A stretch of DNA of 64,000 bases, taken from positions 24,318,197-24,382,196 of the forward strand of contig CM057149.1 of assembly GCA_029964075.1 (NCBI GenBank), given 5' to 3'. Source of the stretch: Patiria pectinifera (taxonomy: Eukaryota > Echinodermata > Asteroidea > Valvatida > Asterinidae). The position numbers and the translations under genes are program-made. Shown piece by piece: positions 11,178 through 22,000 of the stretch (positions are counted from its first letter, which is position 1; each line of letters begins with the position of its first letter). The notes beneath the pieces are model-generated. The model ran no database searches, was not told the DNA's origin, and worked only from the letters and a program-made list of their open reading frames with translations.

Positions 11178-12944
11178 TATTAGTGTTTAACTACCCGTGA
11201 ACTAATAACTTGTGGGGATTCCTAGGAATTGAGATAAAAAGAAAGATTTGGGGACCTTTACGAAAGATTTTCAACGATTTCTATGGTAGCTTTACCAGTG
11301 ACAAGTAATGACGTTTCGGCATCAATAACGGCGATTTGTTTTCACTAACATGAAATTTAACATTTCTTCTCCTGTTGTAATTTAACATTTCAATCATGCT
11401 GAGCATATTTTCTGAAAAACAACCTTCAAAAGCCATGTTTTGGGGCTGCATGAGTTCCGCTGCTCAGATGGTAGCGTCCATGTTCGCAGCATTAATCGGA
11501 TTCACTATGTTTACAACGGCGACGCTTAGGCCTTCGGAACCAAAAGGCTGTACAAAGGGTCCAAAAAGAACCTGAAGACGCCATGATGTCGCAACTCCAC
11601 CGACGAAATGGAGACTGCCTTTGAGTTTGTGATTTCCCATGATCTCCTTATAGATAGATCGCGCGTTTACTCTATTTAGTTTTCGTAAGATAAAAAAAAC
11701 CACATTAATTTGTTAGCCGTGTGCCGGACAGCCTATTATGGCACAAAACATGAACATGTGCATTTACATTTGCATGAACAACATCTCAGGTATGAGGACC
11801 AAGCCCATGTCAGTACAAAAGTAAAAATTGTTGGGGACAAATGGCTCAAAACGTACCCTATTAAACAGCTGTTTATTTTCCATAAATATTATTTTCACAA
11901 TATTATCTGAAGAAATAAATCCAAGGGAACAATAAACTTTACTTGCAGTACATTTTACGCCCCCGAAGTTTATTCGTCATCTCCAATGCGGAAGTGGTTG
12001 CATGAAATTCTTGGTGGATACAGCTTCCATTTTGACATGATCATGAACAGGGTGCGCAATATACGTAATTAGGTATAAAGATGATTTTTTTTGTAGTTTA
12101 TAATTCTCAAAACATTTGCAGAGCGTTTTAGTCTCCCAAGTATGTTTCAGTAATTACAAGTTTCAATAACTTCCCTGCAACTTTGTTTTGCATTTCTTTA
12201 CGAGATATTGGAGATATTTGTTTTTGGAAATATTTATTTGATTGACCCAGTTGCAGTGTACGTTGTTGGAGTCCATAAATGGGCTACATGCGAAAACGTG
12301 CTCTAAAGAAATTGTACAGAAAGATTTTACCTGGTAATCCCAAAACACTCCGGTCTTAGGCCCAAGTGAATCTTACATAAGTTTTGGGTTCTAGTGAAAA
12401 ACCCGCAAGAAAATGAATTAAAGTTCTTTTCACATGTCTTCATTTTAGCTGTTTAAGAAAATATATATACATGTACCCAATAATTAATAAGCCATGATAT
12501 GCGTTTTCCCGGAAATTTTAAAACATTTTTCATTCAGATTCACCAACTCTTACAATCAATTTCGCCCGAAAAAAAATGTTCTTTTAACAAAACAAATTTA
12601 GTCATTTACCATTCAATTTCAAAGTTTGGTCACCCTATTTAGTTACCGGGTCAAGAATATTCGTCAGTACGGATTAGATTCGTCTAAGTTGTTGACAACA
12701 GGCAGAATTCAGAGATCTAATTCGTCTTAGACGAATTCGATTTCTGAAAAACACGATTCAGGGTATACGAGACGAAATTGAATACACCGGGTCGAAAACG
12801 TGAGCTCATTGTTTGAATATGTTTGGACTAAATTTGAAATTGTCTGACAAAAGACGAAATTAAACATTGGAATTACACTAAATCGATGTTGCTGGACCAA
12901 TTTGAATATAATAATCGCTGAATTCGAACAAAAATAATTTAAAA
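11178..12944. other. Gene-free stretch
   Basis: AT-rich DNA. The open frames here (for example 11464-11703 minus and 11710-11910 plus) have no recognisable domain and no splice context. No repeat boundary was resolved. Confidence 0.4.
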
Positions 12945-13379
12945 TAGCCAGAAAAACCTATATTAATGTTTAGCCACGATTTGCAGGGATCAATACGGTC
13001 AAAACTATATGATATTTCTCTGTCTCTAGTAGACGTAGAGACGTTTTTAAGCCACACAATGCTTGCTTGTATGGAAGCCTTCGTGGTTGATACGATGTGT
13101 TCTTCTAAGATAGAGACACTTTCTTTTTCCAAAATCTCCAAAGAAACTTACTACTTCGAGGTCAGAATTTTTTTCTGACGGTTATATTCCGGTGGCGTCA
13201 CAATAGTTTATTCAACAATGGATTTTCCATATGAGCCAGATGAGTGTTAGACCAAACGGATATTAGTCTATTCGGAAATGCATCCGGCGGGGTCAGATAT
13301 GAGACAAGTGTGTAATTTTTTTGTTTTTTGGTATACCAATGAGCTCGTACAAGAAAAACACAATGACTCGTACAGTGTT
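12945..13379 (+). repeat. Duplicated segment A, upstream copy
   Basis: It matches 14111-14434 closely, beginning TAGCCAGAAAAACCTATATT and ending GACTCGTACAGTGTT. It carries about 110 extra bases (roughly 13033-13140) that the downstream copy lacks. It ends exactly where repeat B copy 2 begins. Confidence 0.85.
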
Positions 13380-14098
13380 GTGGAGGGATCGTTTTTCAAC
13401 ATGGCTACTTTTCCGCTTTGGGGGAAATAGGGGTCGTCTTCTTTGGGTGAGAATATCTCAAAAAGTCAATGGTCAACCCCCCCCCCCCCCACTAAAAAAA
13501 AATGAAAAGAAAATGAAAGATGACACATTGATCATCATTTTCTGTGCAGCCTGAATACCTGTGAGAGTTCTGAGATTTTTTTCTTTTTAAGTATGCGCAT
13601 TTAGTACTGGTGTCTATGGGAAACATTATTTTTTTGGCTGCACGGTAACCGATGTTCGGAAATTTATGTATACATGTGTATCAAAAGATGCACAAGACTA
13701 GAGGCTAAAATTTAAGTCAGGAAAGCTCGGGTCGGGAAAACAATTTTTTGCAAGGGTATCGCGAAAAAAGTAGGATTCCGCCTAGTCCCTTTAAGGGCTA
13801 ATAAGGTCTCTATCCATTATGGTGTGCAGTAAAAATTCGTACGATCGCCTCCTTCACGAGTTATTAATCAATCAATATCACCGACAACGGCTTCCGTTGG
13901 TCAATACCGATACCCACGCAAAATCCGCCGAGTCATGCTAATGAATATGCTAATATGCGCTTCGTCATGGCTGCCGCAAAATCGGCCAACGTCGAGGACT
14001 CTGCACGTGAGTTTAGTTGGCAAAAACATCCTTTCCTGGGGTAGCACAAAGCGTTTGCTACAACAGATAAAGTTGAAATTCGGAAGATACCTAGATGA
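13378..14098 (+). repeat. Dispersed repeat B, copy 2
   Basis: About 721 bp, nearly identical to 10467-11177. It lies between the two copies of segment A, 67-400 bases before a signal-peptide exon. Length differences are mainly in a C/A homopolymer run. Confidence 0.85.
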
Positions 14099-14110
14099 AC
14101 TAGCCAGAAA

Positions 14111-14434
14111 TAGCCAGAAAAACCTATATTAATGTTTAGCCACGATTTGCAGGGATCAATACGGTCAAAACTATATGATATTTCTCTGTCTCTAGTAGAA
14201 ACTTACTACTTCGAGGTCAGCATTTTTTTCTGACGGTTATATTCCGGTGGCGTCACAATATTTTATTCAACAATGGATTTTCCATATGAGCCAGATGAGT
14301 GTTAGACCAAACGGATATTAGTCTATTCGGAAATGCATCCGGCGGGGTCAGATATGAGACAAGTGTGTAATATTTTTGTTCTTTGGTATACCAATGAGCT
14401 CGTACAAGAAAAACACAATGACTCGTACAGTGTT
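14111..14434 (+). repeat. Duplicated segment A, downstream copy (5' flank of the 14501 exon)
   Basis: Near-identical to 12945-13379 except for one deletion of about 110 bases. It ends 66 bases before the ATG at 14501, so it likely contains that gene's promoter or 5' leader. The upstream copy would then be a duplicated regulatory region cut off from the gene by repeat B. Confidence 0.8.
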
Positions 14435-14500
14435 TAAAACTGTTATCCTCATTATTTCGTATCGACACTCAGAATAAACGCTTGGAATGCCCAGGTCCAC

Positions 14501-14834
14501 ATGATGAGGTTTCTGTTGTATTGTCTGTTGCTGTTTCTTACCGTCGGCATGAGCAGTGGGGATGACTCTGCAGAGCTACTCGCGGGCGAGTTCGTGCCTG
14601 CAAACGGTGCACACCCACCCGGCGGTCTCCTCGTGAGTAGCAAGGAGGAAGATGATGACGATGATGATGAAGGCCTCGAGGAGAGTTCATCGGAAGAGGA
14701 CCTCGTGGATGGGCCTACAGGTAAACTCAAGGGCACAGGCGTGCCAAGGCCCGGAGAACTCGTAGGAAATGGGGAACCACTAGTTTGCGGAGACACGTCC
14801 GAGGAGAACTCCCCCAATGGTTGCGTGAGGGAAG
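14501..14834 (+). CDS. First coding exon of a secreted acidic protein
   Basis: Opens MMRFLLYCLLLFLTVGMSSG, a textbook signal peptide for secretion. A run of aspartate (KEEDDDDDDEG) and an SSSEED motif follow around residues 48-67. Two cysteines occur near the end (LVCGDTSEE and PNGC). The exon ends in phase 1 at a strong donor, GAAG|GTGAGT. Downstream exons were not identified before the next signal exon at 16806. It may splice to the phase-1 exons beginning at 20996, or its own exons may be unrecognisable or lost. The SSEED motif recurs in the acidic segments of the other cluster genes. Serines followed at +2 by glutamate are typical secretory-pathway (Fam20C-type) kinase sites, so phosphorylation is a reasonable inference. 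Confidence 0.65.
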
Positions 14835-15277
14835 GTGAGTCTTGGAAATGCATTTAGGGAGGTGTAGGCCTGGTCTTTTTGTGACCGATGATAATGAATT
14901 AATGGCTGACCCCTTTTGAACAATTTGCTTAATACAGACAACATTTGCTTGGTATAAAAAAGGTTAGCCACCGATAAATGATGCGACTCATCTCGGGACT
15001 ACTTCTAACTTTTCTTTTTTGCTTTGAGGCCTTGAAATCCTGCATAAGAGGCTTTAAATTGAAGAGAGTTATTTTTCAAGTTAGGCGGTCTAGTCTGAAG
15101 TGCAGTCGGAATTGGAGAATAAAAATTGGTGCCTAACTCACAGAAAAAAAATTGGCCGATTTTCCGGAATTCAAATGTCGGTCCCTAAAATACCTTTGTT
15201 GTATAATTGCCACTGGTACGGTTCCAGTCTGAGACCTCAGTCATGTGGCGATTCGTGGGATAAAGGGGTCTCCCACC

Positions 15278-15953
15278 CTTCGCGTGTACCCGTACCCCCG
15301 CCCTGCAAACAGGAAGGGATACGCTGATGAATTCACGCCCTGATTGGATAGATTTTGCGTGACCTGTGACCTGCAAGTCATCACGGCCACGACCCTACAA
15401 GGAACTAAACGGCCGTTAAGACTGAGTAATTACTCTTTTATTCCGAAAATGTTTTTTCTTTTTTCGTTGAAAAGCGTAACAATGTAGGAAGATTTGTCAA
15501 ACGTATCTGTTTTGTAAATGTTCAATTCTCGTCACTTGCTCGGGCTCCGTTTCGAAGTCACGATGGGTCAAATTGCATATAATGCGACGCTCAAAATTTG
15601 TCCACATGGTCCGCAATGCAAAAAGAAAACACATCCGGTATAGAATGCGTGCATTTCTATGGAAAACTTTTCTGATATCATTTCCGCGCATTGGCGTAAT
15701 GCAGTCTTAAACAGCTGCAGCCAGATGATACATAGGTCATGATAGTTACCCAGAATGTCATTCCCACTTTCTTCACAAGACTCTGTGACGCTCATTAGCG
15801 TATCCAATAGCCTTTAGTCAAGGCCCACGCGTCGACACGTAACGCGCCCCGAACACTGGTACGTAAAAAGGCGGCTGCGCCGCTCGCTGGATAGTCAAGA
15901 TGCGTGGGCCTTGACTAAAGGCTACGTATTTGCAGGGCGGGGGGACGAGCAAA
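15278..15953. mobile_element. MULE-like non-autonomous element, copy related to 49193-49986
   Basis: The left end (TTCGCGTGTACC then CGTACCCCCGCCCTGC) and right end (GCAGGGCGGGGGGACGAGC) are inverted repeats. The interior shares a segment (CATGATAGTTACCCAGAATG and the following CTTCACAAGA) with the element at 49193-49986. Flanks TCTCCCACC and TCCCCCACC look like a 9-bp target duplication with one mismatch. A smaller palindromic element is nested at 15808-15924. No transposase. Confidence 0.65.
15808..15924. mobile_element. Small nested MITE (about 117 bp)
   Basis: The ends are inverted repeats of about 23 bp: TAGCCTTTAGTCAAGGCCCA at the left and its complement at the right. It sits inside the larger element 15278-15953. 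The interior is GC-rich. Confidence 0.75.
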
Positions 15954-16340
15954 TCCCCCACCCCACAGATGTTTTCTCACGAGTGTAAGTTTGTTCACGA
16001 GTGCCATTTTGTTCACGTGTTCTGATATTTTGTCAAGAGTGGCCCCTATTTTTTTTTCTTACTAGGAGTCCCTTTTTTAACGCCCTGCGAACGTCGGCGA
16101 ATGTGCCGCCATGACAAGCGCCACCTAATGTCCGATAGTAGCCATGATCGTCAGCTTTGAACAACATCCCCATAGAGAGATGTTGTCCAACCACTCCTCC
16201 TCCCCCTTACCCCTACCCCCACCCACCCAATTTGTGGATGACCGGTGAAAAAAAATCGTCTACCTTTCAGTAGGGATGATCCAGCGATTACAAATTTAAT
16301 GTCACTCCCCCAAGCAATGTTAACTTGCTACGCCACTGCA
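15954..16340. repeat. Repeat-rich stretch
   Basis: A segment around 16145-16180 (GATCGTCAGCTTTGAACAAC) resembles the repeat found at 40420-40500 and 45836-45895. CTACGCCACTGCA near 16331 resembles the ends of other short elements here. The stretch is probably built from decayed MITEs. Confidence 0.4.
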
Positions 16341-16805
16341 GATGCACCAATAATGGCATTAGTGCTATTACTTGTCCTTGTCACACTAATACTCTGCACC
16401 GACAAAACTACTTCGACAACGCTCACCAAATTAAATCGGTAAACATTCATTAAATACTCTTAAAACTAACCAGTTATTTTACTGTATAAATACAACTTAT
16501 ATGTGACTTCGTATAAACCTATAATGTCTGAGCTAAGCCGACACTTCTTTTCCTGAACGCACCGGATATTATTGTGAGGTGCTGCAGGACAAGTAGCCAC
16601 GCAGTGGTTGCACGCAGACCACCTCGGCACAGTCCTACGCGGAAAAAAGAAAACAACTCGATATTGTTACAGACATATTTCCGGATTAGGAAGTCACTGG
16701 AAAGCATATCCAAATCTCCACTCACTGCATTATAATGCAAACGAAAAAGAGCCATTTACAAAGTACGCTTTCCGTAGTTTGAAACACCAGCTTGAGCAAG
16801 ACGCG

Positions 16806-16914
16806 ATGAAGGTGCCAAGAGAGGGAAAGATGACAAAACATATATTAGCGGCGTGTGTGTTTTTCTCGCTGTTTTCGGTGTGCGTGCTGGCGAACGGCGA
16901 GGACGACCCGAATG
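16806..16914 (+). CDS. Signal-peptide exon of a secreted protein
   Basis: The ATG at 16806 (MKVPREGKM) or, better placed, the one at 16830 opens MTKHILAACVFFSLFSVCVL followed by ANGEDDPN, a clear signal peptide with a short acidic start to the mature chain. The exon ends in phase 1 at AATG|GTGAGT. It is the second of three successive signal-peptide exons (14501, 16806, 19050) in 4.6 kb, all ending in phase 1. I found no exon of its own before the promoter at 18542. It may be an alternative first exon for the exons at 20996 onward, or the remains of a tandem paralogue. Confidence 0.6.
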
Positions 16915-18541
16915 GTGAGTGCAAAATAGCATTGCTTGGGAAGTTCTTTCCTCAACAAGCCAATATGGAATGAAAATATTCTTATTGCTCAGTATAGCGA
17001 TTTGCAGAGGTGTCATTGACGAACCTTCCACTAATGGTCGGACATTGCAAGGGCAGTGGTATCTGGAATGAAGGACATGCTTCTACCCCAATATTTTTGG
17101 CGGGTATACACCTGGGTCAATGCCTCTTATAGTGTTTTCTTTGCGAATAAATTATAAGTTCCATTTACATTTACGTTGTAGCCAGCATTCTTATTGCACC
17201 AGTTTGACAGGAAGACTCCATTCTAACTTTGTTTTTATAACAATTTCCGCTCTGAAATGAATAGGCCTAGGGGCCACGCATTGAAACAACAGAATGGGCT
17301 AAAACAGCGTAACTTTTTGGAATGTGTGGCTTAGTGGCTAAGCTAGAAGCCCTCCCTGTTGTCGTCCAAATCGTCACTTATTTGGCGTGGTGTATTCTGG
17401 AAACCCATTGGTTCCGTCCATACGTTCGCATGAAATGCCGACTTTTTGACCCCCTTCCCCGTGTTGGCATGACATACGCATGGTTTCACCCCCTCCCCAT
17501 GTACACACACGCAAACGGCGTATATTCATACACATGTACCAGCACACAGTACAAGTACATGTATAATGCATTACGAAATGTGATATGCTTGCCGGCTACT
17601 TGAATTCGGGCGTTTCAAAATGTGGTGCGCCACCAAGAGGTTGTCACAGAGAGTTCATTTTGCCAAGTGCATCGTGGGAGATGGTCGACAAAAGCACAGG
17701 ATATTTAAATATATTTGAAAAAAGTGTGTCCGGTTAGTAGTGTAGTAAGTGCATGATTCGAGTTTCTGTTTGCTCTTTTCTTTTCTTTTCTTTTCTTTTC
17801 TTTTCTTTTCTTTGTATCAATATGGTGTTTTTGTAAGGTGGCAGAAAGCTTTGTCCCAATCTATAACGAAATAGCTCGTTCATAATGGGCCATGATTTGT
17901 CGACCGTAAACTTGAAAAATTGGCTCTCCGTGGCAGGCTCTCGTCTTTTTATTTGCGATTGTGTGGTTACACAAGTAATGTGGCTTACCAAACTAGTAAG
18001 CGACATTTAAAGCCAACAAGGGAGTCATGGATAGAGGATGCTTATATTTCTGTTGAGATAAAGCGATGACAAAATGCCAGACGAAAAAAGATTGCAATCC
18101 CATAGCGCACCTTAAATGCTATTAAAAACCAAAACTTGTTTATTGGGGGCGTGCGCCTCCCATGCCCCCCCCCCCCGTCTACGCCGCTGCATGGATCAAT
18201 GTAAATGAATAGAAGAATTTGATAGCTAGATTCCTCCGTCCGAGTTCGTAATTCTTGTTAACTGCGACAGACATAAAGATTCTAGACTATAGTTACCGTC
18301 TTTTAGCTCAGCTACTTAAAAATTCAACCGGCTATAGCGTTATCCATTATTTTATAGTATTTTAAAAAGGAAATCAACACCAAAATCTTAGGCAAGCTTA
18401 TCCTACATCTGCGAGGCCAAAGAACAACAATGTGACCAATTACGTTTGCTGTTGTGTCAGTAATTAATTTTGATAAGCGCGCGCAAATTTTGGCGGGAAT
18501 TCGCGTAAAGGAAACGTGAGTCAGACCGAACTCTCTGGAGG
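16915..18541. other. Intron or intergenic DNA without recognised exons
   Basis: No phase-1 exon with cysteines or acidic sequence was found. It contains a (CTTTT)n microsatellite at 17773-17813 and a C11-type run near 18165. Confidence 0.4.
17773..17813. repeat. (CTTTT)n microsatellite
   Basis: About eight tandem copies of CTTTT. Confidence 0.95.
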
Positions 18542-18620
18542 TGACGTCACGGATATAAATCGCACTTTCCATCATTCACCAGCCGAAGCATCCCGTTTGA
18601 GGTCTGCTGATAGAATTTCG
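18542..18620 (+). promoter_or_regulatory. Core promoter and noncoding first exon of the 19050-24252 gene
   Basis: A palindromic CRE/ATF site TGACGTCA lies at 18542-18549, five bases upstream of a TATA box (TATAAA, 18554-18559). Transcription should begin about 25-30 bases downstream. The leader then runs to a good donor at 18620 (TTTCG|GTGAGT). The next acceptor, TTTATAAG at 19011-19020, opens the exon carrying the ATG. The CRE suggests inducible, cAMP- or stress-type control, which is inference. Confidence 0.6.
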
Positions 18621-19020
18621 GTGAGTTGTCATTTTTTTTAAATTGTTGTGGAAGAACTTTCTCGGTTATAAGTAAAGAATATTCAATAGTCAAAAGAAGG
18701 CCCTGAAATTGTTAATGACCTGGTAATGCATTATTGACAGATAAGATACATTATTGTTGTGTTTAAAAATGTACATGAATACTTTGCAGTGTTCGCAGAC
18801 ACTGTCAAACACATAACCCGCATTGGATATTTCACCTTGCTGTGTTACTATAACTTTATGCCTATAGTAATTGTCTGTACATTTTCCCAGAGGGTTTTAA
18901 TATAATTTCTTTGTGGGATACTTTGACATTGAGTGATGGAAATGCGGAAACTTTTCGTGTTGATACTCAAACGAATAATCCCTACCCTGACGGCGAATTG
19001 CATTGTTTTTCCTTTATAAG

Positions 19021-22000
19021 GTGAGAGTTTAACAGCAATAACGACCGCTATGCGACTCCATATCATTTTGGTTTGTCTCGGTGTGGCCATTCTACGCACT
19101 GCTAGCAATGCAGAAGGTAATATTGTTCTCATGTTTTCACCTTGCTTTTGATTGAAAACTGAATGTTATTGAATTGAAATATAATCCGGCTGTCCAACAA
19201 TTAAACACTCTCTTTAGGAATAATCAGAGAAGTAAAATTAAAGGGAATGTACAACATTTTGCTTTTGCTTCAACTTTCAGAAATAAATGGATTTGGAGGA
19301 TTAATATGTTATAGAAAATATTGGTAAACTGACTTGTTTCACGTTTTTGATTTGTAGATGCTGCAAAACAAGGAAACCTATCATGTTCTTGTAGTCTGGT
19401 GCCTTGACCCGACAAAAGATGAAACGGAGCAATTAATACACTTTGGGGAATAACTAAAATGAAAAATTAAGAACAATTTTTGAAAAAAAACAACAGTTTT
19501 CTCCAACGCTGGTCGGCCGACCAGCGTTAGAAAAATACAGCTGGGTTTTCTGGAAAATGTCAGCACACCAGAAGCCTCGATTTTAAAGGATGTTTTAGAC
19601 TGTCATGTCCTAAAAACTCAGTGAGGTATTTCGTGATAATTTGATTATTTCGTTTTTTGATGTTTGCAAATGCTGTATTTTCCCTTTAAGAACGTCACAG
19701 AACCAAAATAAGACGTTCACACGTAACACGAGTAGGGAGTACAAGTGCTTCGCCCTTGAAATAAATTGTAAATTATGATGGTTTTCTGCAGTAAAGGGTC
19801 TCTGTAAAATACCGATATGTCTTCACATTTGGTTCATATGTTAAGGTTACACTATAGGCCATGTCGTTTGTAAAGATCCGTCATTGTGGTCGGATGTTTT
19901 GTTTCCGGTATACGTGGTATTTCCTATGACTACGTGTGATAAGCCTGCCAGAGACCTTGGGTAATGTAAGCAACAAGTTGGTTAAGTGGGACTTTGTGCT
20001 TGACCGGTAGGCTTATGCTGGCAATGGGTAAAAACTATAGAATTGGGTTCATTGACACCAAGACCACATCAGCACGCCAGAATGTTGTGAACAGAATGTA
20101 TTGCGAACAATTGAGGATTATGGGCGGCATTTAATGATAATGGCCCGTGGGGGGGGGGGGCTGGTGGGGTCGGGCCCTCCTTGGCGAACAATTTCCCCCC
20201 CCCCCCCACGGCAAAAGCCGTACATGTGTAATGTATTTTCACAGTAGTGGGCCCACCTAGTTGGTACCTTGCCCCCCCCCCCCGACGTTCAGGGCTGGAC
20301 GGGCCTGGGTAATCGTATGCTCAAATGCGATGTTTATGAACTAATCACCACGCCCTGAAAATAATCACACGAACAGGTTGTCCCCCAAATAATCTAACAG
20401 TCGAAAACCAATTAGTAAAAGTATATTGCATGTGGATATGGAATACTTTCTAATTAGCTTTTAAAGTTAGAAAACCAATCTACCATCCGAACTTTATTTC
20501 AAATCGATGCCCGGGATTGAACAAAAGCAGACTGCCGCTATGGCGGATATGTTTCATCGAACTCGAGGGTTGAGAATCGTCTTGGGCCACTTTCCTTGAA
20601 AGTGAGAAAGCGCAATTGAGAAACACCCAAAGAATTTATTTCCTTTGTTCAAGAGTAGCTTGTTACTTATTATACCGGCTTGGATCTGTAAACTTGATAA
20701 ATAAGAAAAGTGGCCCAAGTGGTTTTCAAGTTCCGTATCTTTTGAACAAAACATCCTAATGAAACGAACTAAAGAGCATTTGAAATATCAATAATTATTC
20801 TACTCTGCAGTGTATTAGACACACTTTTGAATACTACTAGATTTTTTGGTGGGACAACGTGTACACTGACCAACGACTCGGAAATTGATTCTGGCCTTCG
20901 ACCAGCAGAGCCTCGAATATTATAGTTTATTACATTCAACGTCTCTGGAAGAATCAGACATTTATATTACATACAATTGTTTGTTTTCTTTTCAGCAATA
21001 AGAATCAGAAGGGAAGAAGATAACTCGATATCTTCGGAAGAAAATGACAAAGGTAAACTTGAAACTAAAGTGAACAATTCAAAATCATTCCAAAATTTGA
21101 TTGCATGTTGTTCACAAGTTCGATAAGTTACCCGTAATTATTTCGTGAATGGATATTCCAATTTTGTCTAATTTGTAAGTATCGATTATTATTCTTAACA
21201 CATTTGTAACAGCATTCTCTTTTTTTTTACCCAGAGGGTGATCATGAAGATGATGATGATGATAACGACACAGGTGAGTGTTTACATTTGTATACCAACT
21301 CAATGATAAAGCCTTTAGTAAAGGCAATGCTTGACGTCAAAACCACTCTCCTGCAGTTGGGGAGTTAAGTCGTGTAATTGAAGTATTACGAATTGTTATT
21401 CAATTTCATATTTCATCATGCTACATTATACTGAACCAACCTTTACATTTTTTTCTTGCCCACCCCAAAACAGAGCGCACGTATTGTGTGCGCCACGCCA
21501 ATGGGAACGTTCGGTTGTACGGCAGTTTGTGTTCCATCCATCTTGAACCGCACGAACAATTCAAGATTTTGGCTCGTGACAGTTGCGAGGACTTCAAAGT
21601 TCGTACCTCGTCTTCAGGGCCAAAACACATTCTCGTCAAAGCGGAACACGGTAAGTCCGTCTGTACTGATGATAAACTTGATCCAGGCTGCGGGATAGCG
21701 GCTCAACAAAATGCCTTTCCTTTAGAGAGTAGTAACTAACAAACGTTGACATTGCCTCGTACTCCTATAATTATTTTCACCGATTTCAACCAAACTTTGT
21801 CAAAAGTATCAGTAGCTCAGCTCCAGATGTCACATGGCCAAACTGGGGTCAAAGGTCATCATAGGGTAATTGGGGTCAAAAACCTGACTTTTGTTGACAC
21901 GATGCACTGCTCCTTCCAGGAATTACATGGCACAATCACGTGACTCATGCATGAACACGAAGCTTCCGAGATCAGATCGAGCTTTTTCTTTAATCTGTTT

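Noticed and set aside
16066..16135. Possible phase-1 exon reading GVPFLTPCERRRMC and HDKRHL after a strong pyrimidine tract
   Set aside because: The following sequence matches a repeat also at 40420 and 45836, and the peptide resembles no module of the cluster.
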